From contig CALBSQ010000079.1 in the NCBI GenBank assembly GCA_937967325.1, positions 1 through 18,669 on the forward strand: a stretch of DNA of 18,669 nt, given 5' to 3'. Below are positions 14,288-18,669 of this stretch, piece after piece. Positions within the stretch are counted from its first letter, which is position 1. Each line of letters starts with the position of its first letter. The position numbers and the translations under genes were made by a program. The DNA is from an uncultured Chloroflexota bacterium (GTDB lineage Bacteria; Chloroflexota; UBA4733). The notes beneath the pieces were generated by a model that had not been told where the DNA came from, searched no databases, and saw only the letters and a list, made by a program, of their open reading frames with translations.

Positions 14288-15793
14288 TCAGGCCACGCTC
14301 TGCCGCGACAACGGTCCCGCCGCGACCGACGCTGGGGACATCGGCAAGGTGAACGTGATGGTAGTCCCGTGACCCAGCTCGCTCTTGGCGCTCACGTGTC
14401 CACCCTGGGCCTCCACGAGCTGTTTGACGATGGCTAGGCCCAATCCGGTGCCGCCGGTCGCTCGGGCTCGTGACGGGTCGGCCCGGTAGAAGCGCTCGAA
14501 AATGTACGGGAGGTGCTCAGGAGTAATCCCCGCGCCGGTGTCGCACACGGAGATCTCCACTTCGCCCGAAGGCAACGTCGCTCGGGCGGAGACCACGACC
14601 TGGCCATCGTCGGGGGTGTGCGTGATGGCATTGCCGATCACGTTGCGCAGGATCTGGCTGACGCGACCGGGGTCGGCCAGGGCCGGTGGGAGGGCTTCCG
14701 GTACGTCCACGCGGATCGTGAGGCGCTTGGCCAGCGCCCGCGGCTGCACCGCATTGGCCGTCTGGTGCAGCACGTCCTCAATGGCCACCGGCTGGCAGGA
14801 CAGGCGGAGCTGGCCGGCATCGGCGAGCGCGAGCTCCTGAAGGTCATCGATGAGTCGATTGAGCAGCATGGCCTCCTCCCGAATGGACGCGATGGTCGCG
14901 GGCGTCGGCATCAGGACTCGGTCCTCTAGCGCCTCCAGGTAGCCGCGAATGTTCGTCAGCGGCGTGCGGAGGTCGTGGGCGACGTCGCTGATCAGGTTAC
15001 GCCGTAGTTGCTCCGAGCGGGCGAGGCTATCGGCCATGGCGTTGAAGGCACGCGCCAGCGTGCCGATCTCGTCCGTGTTTTTGACGTGGACGCGCTGGCT
15101 CAGGTCGCCGCCCTGCATCCTCGTGGCGGCAACGGTGAGCGCTTTGACCGGCTTGAGGATGCGCGCGGAAAGGACGACCGTCAGCAACACCGCCGCCAAT
15201 CCGGCGAGCACGCCCGCGAGGAGGAGTGAGCGATTGATCGCGGTGATGAAGCTGCCTTCGGCGCTGCCACTGCCGAGGGACACCCGGACCGGTTGCCCGG
15301 CCACGGCGGGCAGGTCGGAAGGCTGGGGAATCGGCACAGGCAGGGCATTAGCGGGCTTGCTCGAGATAACGAGCGTGTTCGGCAACGGCGGAGCCGGCTT
15401 CGTCGCCGGGCTCGCGTGGATCGTCATGACCGGACTGTACAAGAAGAGGGCGTCCGGCAAGTCCTGTGACTGAGCAGGGATGGTTGTGCCGATGGCGTTC
15501 CGCTCCGAATCGGCGATGACGCGATTGTCGCCGTTGACGAAGATGATGCGTCGGCCGGTGGCACGCGCCAGTTGCTCGACCAGGGATTGAACCGCGGCCG
15601 GGTCCTTGTTCTGGCTGTACAACGTCAGCAACTTGGAGATCACCGCCTGGTCTTCCTGGGAGCGGAACTGGACGTAGCTCACAAAGTGGGTCGCGGTGGT
15701 CTCGCGAACGTAGAGCGCCGCCGTGCCAATGGCAACCAGCAACACCAGCGAGAACATCACGAGGAGGCGGAAGCGCAGGCTACGGAACAGCAT
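14288..15793 (-). CDS. Sensor histidine kinase, HAMP/HisKA type, of the exporter's two-component system
   Basis: The open frame runs to 15895, but ATG 15793 is the natural start: it gives MLFRSLRFR directly before TM1, and the upstream part is only the antisense frame of the regulator's end. The 501-residue kinase has TM1 at about 9-29, an extracytoplasmic sensor region at about 30-188 that is proline-rich near 130-165, TM2 at about 189-211, HAMP at 212-264, and HisKA with phosphoacceptor H273 in VAHDLRTPLTNIRGYLEAL. The HATPase domain shows an N box (RNVIGNAITHTP), G1 DTGAGI at 418-423, F box IFERFYR and G2 GTGLGLA at 448-454. All catalytic motifs are intact. It overlaps the regulator gene by 14 bases, so they are coupled. 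The sensed signal is unknown; the context suggests envelope stress or a toxic compound. Confidence 0.93.
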   Translation of the reverse strand: MLFRSLRFRLLVMFSLVLLVAIGTAALYVRETTATHFVSYVQFRSQEDQAVISKLLTLYSQNKDPAAVQSLVEQLARATGRRIIFVNGDNRVIADSERNAIGTTIPAQSQDLPDALFLYSPVMTIHASPATKPAPPLPNTLVISSKPANALPVPIPQPSDLPAVAGQPVRVSLGSGSAEGSFITAINRSLLLAGVLAGLAAVLLTVVLSARILKPVKALTVAATRMQGGDLSQRVHVKNTDEIGTLARAFNAMADSLARSEQLRRNLISDVAHDLRTPLTNIRGYLEALEDRVLMPTPATIASIREEAMLLNRLIDDLQELALADAGQLRLSCQPVAIEDVLHQTANAVQPRALAKRLTIRVDVPEALPPALADPGRVSQILRNVIGNAITHTPDDGQVVVSARATLPSGEVEISVCDTGAGITPEHLPYIFERFYRADPSRARATGGTGLGLAIVKQLVEAQGGHVSAKSELGHGTTITFTLPMSPASVAAGPLSRQSVA

Positions 15794-16475
15794 GCTGGGC
15801 CACGAATTTGTAGCCGACGCCATAGACCGTCTGGATGTAGGCCGGGTGCTCGGGGTCGAGCTCGATCTTCTTGCGAAGGTTGCCGAGATGGACATCGACG
15901 GTTCGCTCGTAGCCCTCGTAGTTGAAGCCGAACACCTGATCGAGCAGCGCCGACCGGGTGAACACGAAGCCCGGACGTTGCGCCAGCACGCCGAGCAGCT
16001 TAAATTCCTTGGGCGTCAGATGAACGCGACCACCCCTGACTTGCACTTCGTGGCGCGCCAAGTCGACTGTCAGCTCGCCAAAGCGCAATTCCTCGACGGA
16101 GCCCTCGTCCTGACTCAGGCGCCGCAGCACCACGCGAACGCGTGCGACCAGCTCGCGCGGGCTAAAGGGCTTGACCACGTAGTCGTCCGCGCCCAGATTG
16201 AGACCCATTAGCTTGTCCTCTTCGGTGGTCCTGGCCGTCAGCATGATGATGGGTACATCGGACTCCTGGCGCAGTGTTCGACACACTTCCATACCGTCGA
16301 CCTTCGGGAGCATCCAGTCGAGCACGACGAGATGCGGGCGGCGTTGGCGGGCCACCTCCAGCGCTGCTCGGCCGTCATAGGCCGTGAGCACCTCATAGTG
16401 GTCGCGCCGCAGGTAGAGCGCGATCAAGTCCACCGTCTTGCGGTCGTCGTCGACGACGAGAATCTTGTGTTGCAT
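15780..16475 (-). CDS. OmpR/PhoB-family response regulator
   Basis: The open frame extends to 16571, but ATG 16475 is chosen: it gives the standard start MQHKILVVDDDRK, with GGAA just before it, and the extra upstream codons would cover the predicted promoter. The 231-residue protein has a receiver domain with acidic pocket D9-D11, phosphoacceptor D53 in VVLDWMLP, T80 and K102, and a C-terminal winged-helix DNA-binding domain (about 133-228) with HLTPKEFKLLGVLA and the terminal TVYGVGYKF. It should be phosphorylated by the overlapping kinase and bind direct repeats. Boxes of suitable form lie upstream of its own gene and of the adaptor gene, which points to self-control and control of the exporter. 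Confidence 0.95.
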   Translation of the reverse strand: MQHKILVVDDDRKTVDLIALYLRRDHYEVLTAYDGRAALEVARQRRPHLVVLDWMLPKVDGMEVCRTLRQESDVPIIMLTARTTEEDKLMGLNLGADDYVVKPFSPRELVARVRVVLRRLSQDEGSVEELRFGELTVDLARHEVQVRGGRVHLTPKEFKLLGVLAQRPGFVFTRSALLDQVFGFNYEGYERTVDVHLGNLRKKIELDPEHPAYIQTVYGVGYKFVAQHAVP

Positions 16476-16552
16476 TGCTTCCGAAGTCCCATCCTCGGAC
16501 CCCGATGCTTGGTCGCACCGGTTCTCAGGCGCCACCGAGACCGAACGACATG

Positions 16553-16586
16553 AGTGTACGGTGCGACGCATAAAGTTCTCATAAAG
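16553..16586 (-). promoter_or_regulatory. Candidate OmpR/PhoB-type box and -10 for the two-component operon
   Basis: On the minus strand the order is CTTTATG (16586-16580), AGAA, CTTTATG (16575-16569), a 10-base gap, then TACACT (16558-16553). Two identical 7-mers with an 11-bp period and a -10-like hexamer 10 bases downstream reproduce the layout of E. coli pho boxes, which substitute for a -35. Transcription would start about 70 bases before the regulator's ATG. The site also overlaps the -35 zone of the divergent argS promoter. Confidence 0.65.
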
Positions 16587-16599
16587 GAGAGACGGCCGC

Positions 16600-16608
16600 T
16601 GTTACACT
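16600..16608 (+). promoter_or_regulatory. Candidate extended -10 promoter of argS
   Basis: TG, one base, then TACACT (16603-16608) fits an extended -10 element, about 40 bases before the argS start codon. The -35 position has no TTGACA-like hexamer and coincides with the direct repeat bound by the proposed regulator on the other strand, so the two promoters may influence each other. Confidence 0.4.
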
Positions 16609-16649
16609 AGCGCCTGGCTGCGTCGGTCGCCCAGAAGCTCGGGGGTACG

Positions 16650-18578
16650 GTGGTTTTGGCTTTGGAAGCGGTGCTCCGCGAAGGCATCGAGTCAGCGCTT
16701 CGCGTTCTGCTGATTGACCTCGCCGGCCAAGGCGTGGACGTACGGCCGTCGGCGAAGCCGGAGTTTGGCGACCTCTCCACCCCCATCTGCCTGGCGCTGG
16801 GCAAACGCTTGCGCCGGCCGCCGATTGAGCTGGCGAAGCAACTGGCCGCGACCTTGGAGCGCTCGCTGCCGTTGTACACGCGCAGAGTCACCGTCTCGCC
16901 GCCCGGCTTTGTCAACTTCTTCATCGACGAGCCTTCCTTCAGCGGCGCCATCGCCGAAGCCGTTCTGGGGGCTGGCGACCGCTACGGCCACGCCTCCCAG
17001 CCGACCGGACGCAAGGTGGTGATCGAGCACACCAACATCAACAGCAACAAGGCGGCGCATGTCGGACATCTGCGCAACGCTTGTCTCGGCGACACGGTCG
17101 CCCGCATCTTGCGCGCGCGCGGCAACGCGGTCGAGGTGCAAAACTACATCGACGACACGGGGGTGCAGGTGGCCGACGTCGTCGTGGGCTTGCAGACGCT
17201 GGGACAGGAGTACGACGAGTCTGAACCGTTCGATTACTTCTGTTCCCGCGTGTACGCCGAGATTCAGCGACGGTACGCGGAAGATCCCGGCCTGTTGGAA
17301 CAGCGACGGCAGGTGTTGCACCTCATCGAGGAGCGCAATAACCCGACCGCGAAACAGGCGAAGGAGCTGTCGCTGCGTATCGTGGCGCGCCACCTCGAGA
17401 CGATGGCGCGGGTGGGCGTCGCCTACGACCTGCTGACCTGGGAGTCCGATATCCTGGCGCTCGGCTTCTGGCGCCACGCCTTCGCGATGCTGCGGGACCG
17501 ACAGTTGCTGGAGCATCCCGATAGCGGACCGCTGGCAGGCTGCTGGATCATCCCCTTTGGCGAGGGGTCCGTCACCACCGCGGAAGGAGAACGCTCCTCG
17601 GATAAGGTGCTGGTGAAGAGCGACGGTGTGGTCACCTACACCGGCAAGGATCTGTCCTACCAGCTCTGGAAGTTCGGCGTGCTGGGTCTGGACTTCGGCT
17701 ACCGGCGCTGGAGCGTCCAGTGGAACGGCCAGGAGCTGTGGACGACGACGGACGACCCGAGCCAGCGCCCGTCGCACACGTTCAGCCGTGCCGACCGCGT
17801 GCTGAATGTCATCGACGTCCGGCAGTCCTACCCGCAAGAGGTGGTGTACGAGTCGCTGCGCCGGCTGGGCTTTGTCCAGCAAGCCGACGAGTCGGTCCAT
17901 CTGGCCTACGAAGTGGTCGCCCTGTCCGCGGAAGCCGCGCGGACGCTCGGTGTGCCCGTGGAGCCGGGCAAGACCACCTACGCCTTTTCCGGCCGGCAGG
18001 GGATCGAGGTCAAGGCGGACGACCTGCTCGATTTGGCCGGCCGGCAGATGACCGCCAAGTTGGAGGAGCAGCAGGCGGCCGGTCGCGGCAAGTCGGCCGA
18101 CCCGGCAATAGCCGAGGCGCTGGCGGCGGGCGCGGTCCGCTACTACCTGCTGAAGTTCGGGCTCAACCAGGTCATCCCCTTCGACTTTGAGGACGCCCTT
18201 CGCCACACCGGCGACACGGGCGTCTATTTGCAATATGCCTACGCCCGCGCCTGCAACGTGCTGCAGCGCGCCGGACCGCCGCCGGAGGCGCCGCTGCCGG
18301 CGGAAATCTTGCCGGCCGACAAGGCACTGGCGCTCTGCCTGGGTCGTTTGGTAGGCGTCGTTGAGGAAGCTGCCGCCAGGCTGGCGCCGGCCATATTGGC
18401 ACGCTACGCCTTCGAGCTGGCCACCGCCTTCAGCGACTTTTACGAACACACGCCCATGCTCTATCGTGAGGAGGACGCCGCGCTGCGTCGCTTGCGCACG
18501 CGCTTGGTGGCAGCTTTCCGTCAGAACTTGCACAACACCTTGACGTTGCTCGGGATACCCCCGTTGGAGGCGATCTAG
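16650..18578 (+). CDS. argS: Arginine--tRNA ligase
   Basis: The 642-residue class I synthetase charges tRNA-Arg in the cytoplasm. It has an N-terminal ArgS additional domain (about 1-100; PEFGDLSTPICLALGK), then the catalytic core with the HIGH motif as HVGH (137-140) within NSNKAAHVGHLRN. QNYIDDTG follows at 165-171 and YTGKDLSYQLWKFG at 330-343. The KMSKS position is occupied by a variant, FSGRQG at 446-451, before IEVKADDLLD. The DALR anticodon-binding domain covers about 520-642. It is somewhat longer than typical bacterial ArgS (about 550-580). GTG 16650 follows a G-rich stretch (CGGGGGT). It diverges from the two-component genes and is followed within three bases by a glycosyltransferase-like frame. 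Confidence 0.95.
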   Translation: MVLALEAVLREGIESALRVLLIDLAGQGVDVRPSAKPEFGDLSTPICLALGKRLRRPPIELAKQLAATLERSLPLYTRRVTVSPPGFVNFFIDEPSFSGAIAEAVLGAGDRYGHASQPTGRKVVIEHTNINSNKAAHVGHLRNACLGDTVARILRARGNAVEVQNYIDDTGVQVADVVVGLQTLGQEYDESEPFDYFCSRVYAEIQRRYAEDPGLLEQRRQVLHLIEERNNPTAKQAKELSLRIVARHLETMARVGVAYDLLTWESDILALGFWRHAFAMLRDRQLLEHPDSGPLAGCWIIPFGEGSVTTAEGERSSDKVLVKSDGVVTYTGKDLSYQLWKFGVLGLDFGYRRWSVQWNGQELWTTTDDPSQRPSHTFSRADRVLNVIDVRQSYPQEVVYESLRRLGFVQQADESVHLAYEVVALSAEAARTLGVPVEPGKTTYAFSGRQGIEVKADDLLDLAGRQMTAKLEEQQAAGRGKSADPAIAEALAAGAVRYYLLKFGLNQVIPFDFEDALRHTGDTGVYLQYAYARACNVLQRAGPPPEAPLPAEILPADKALALCLGRLVGVVEEAAARLAPAILARYAFELATAFSDFYEHTPMLYREEDAALRRLRTRLVAAFRQNLHNTLTLLGIPPLEAI

Positions 18579-18580
18579 AC

Positions 18581-18669
18581 ATCGCGCGGTTCCTGTTCCA
18601 CTGCCTGGGCTGGTCGGGGCACGTCAACCCGGCGCTGGCCGTTGCGCGGGCGCTGCTCGACCGCGGGCA
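18581..18669 (+). CDS. MGT-type glycosyltransferase, N-terminal fragment cut by the window end
   Basis: From 18581 the frame reads (ATC)ARFLFHCLGWSGHVNPALA followed by VARALLDRG. This is the first strand, glycine loop and HVNP segment of macrolide-type UDP-glycosyltransferases (GT1), which usually open as MARILFVxLPGxGHVNPxLALA. The residue where the family has its initiator Met is encoded by ATC; no ATG, GTG or TTG was found in frame just upstream. GGAGG (18566-18570) sits 10 bases before. The gene begins two bases after the argS stop codon, so it may be co-transcribed. The acceptor substrate cannot be told from 29 residues. Confidence 0.7.
   Translation, partial: MARFLFHCLGWSGHVNPALAVARALLDRG

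Noticed and set aside
14216..14437. 73-residue plus-strand frame downstream of the kinase
   Set aside because: It mostly overlaps the kinase C-terminus on the other strand and has no ribosome site or family match.
15794..15895. 34-residue N-terminal extension of the histidine kinase
   Set aside because: It is the antisense-like alternate frame of the regulator's C-terminus, Ser/Arg-rich, and puts a non-signal stretch before TM1; ATG 15793 fits the family.
16476..16571. 32-residue N-terminal extension of the response regulator
   Set aside because: Family members start at the receiver's first strand, and the extension would cover the predicted promoter.
16692..18533. 613-residue open frame antisense to argS
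   Set aside because: It mirrors argS, has no family motifs, and long antisense frames are expected in high-GC coding DNA.

Overview
The window is high-GC bacterial DNA. It reads like one end of a metagenomic or isolate contig: the first 44 bases are synthetic Illumina Nextera library sequence (end of P7, an i7 index, read-2 adapter with the Tn5 mosaic end). The gene content suggests a Chloroflexota-like soil or groundwater bacterium, which is an inference. It rests on high GC with frequent GTG starts, an ArgS of the NxNKAxHxGHLRN type, a ComB homologue, stand-alone MacB-type permeases, and C/G-rich hairpin repeats between genes. No rRNA, tRNA or CRISPR array was seen, and no intact mobile element.

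Left part (1-7.8 kb) holds mostly unrelated metabolic and envelope genes: a molybdenum-hydroxylase FAD subunit (minus), a ceramidase-like hydrolase (plus), a membrane-anchored D-Ala-D-Ala carboxypeptidase followed by a histidine-phosphatase/Rieske fusion (plus, coupled), an unrecognised protein with a PD-(D/E)xK-like motif (minus), a small lipoprotein and a ComB-like phosphatase (plus). Hairpin or cruciform repeats sit after several genes.

The centre (7.8-16.6 kb) is one functional cassette on the minus strand. In transcription order it has an OmpR-type response regulator, an overlapping histidine kinase, a remnant of a MacB permease, a very long HlyD/MacA-type adaptor, an ABC ATPase and two MacB-type permeases. 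The likely system is a two-component-controlled tripartite-like ABC exporter. Two short sites tie it together: a direct repeat of the form 7 bp - 4 bp - 7 bp, exactly 10 bp upstream of a -10-like hexamer, lies upstream of the regulator gene and, in degenerate form, upstream of the adaptor gene. This is the geometry of PhoB/OmpR-family activator sites and suggests that the regulator controls both itself and the exporter. The adaptor is the most unusual protein: about 435 residues of Ala/Gln-rich coiled coil built partly from 32-residue units, with a cysteine pair at its exact midpoint, as for a disulfide-locked hairpin tip.

The right end carries argS (plus), divergent from the regulator and sharing its regulatory region, then the first 89 bases of an apparent MGT-type glycosyltransferase whose natural start position is an ATC codon.
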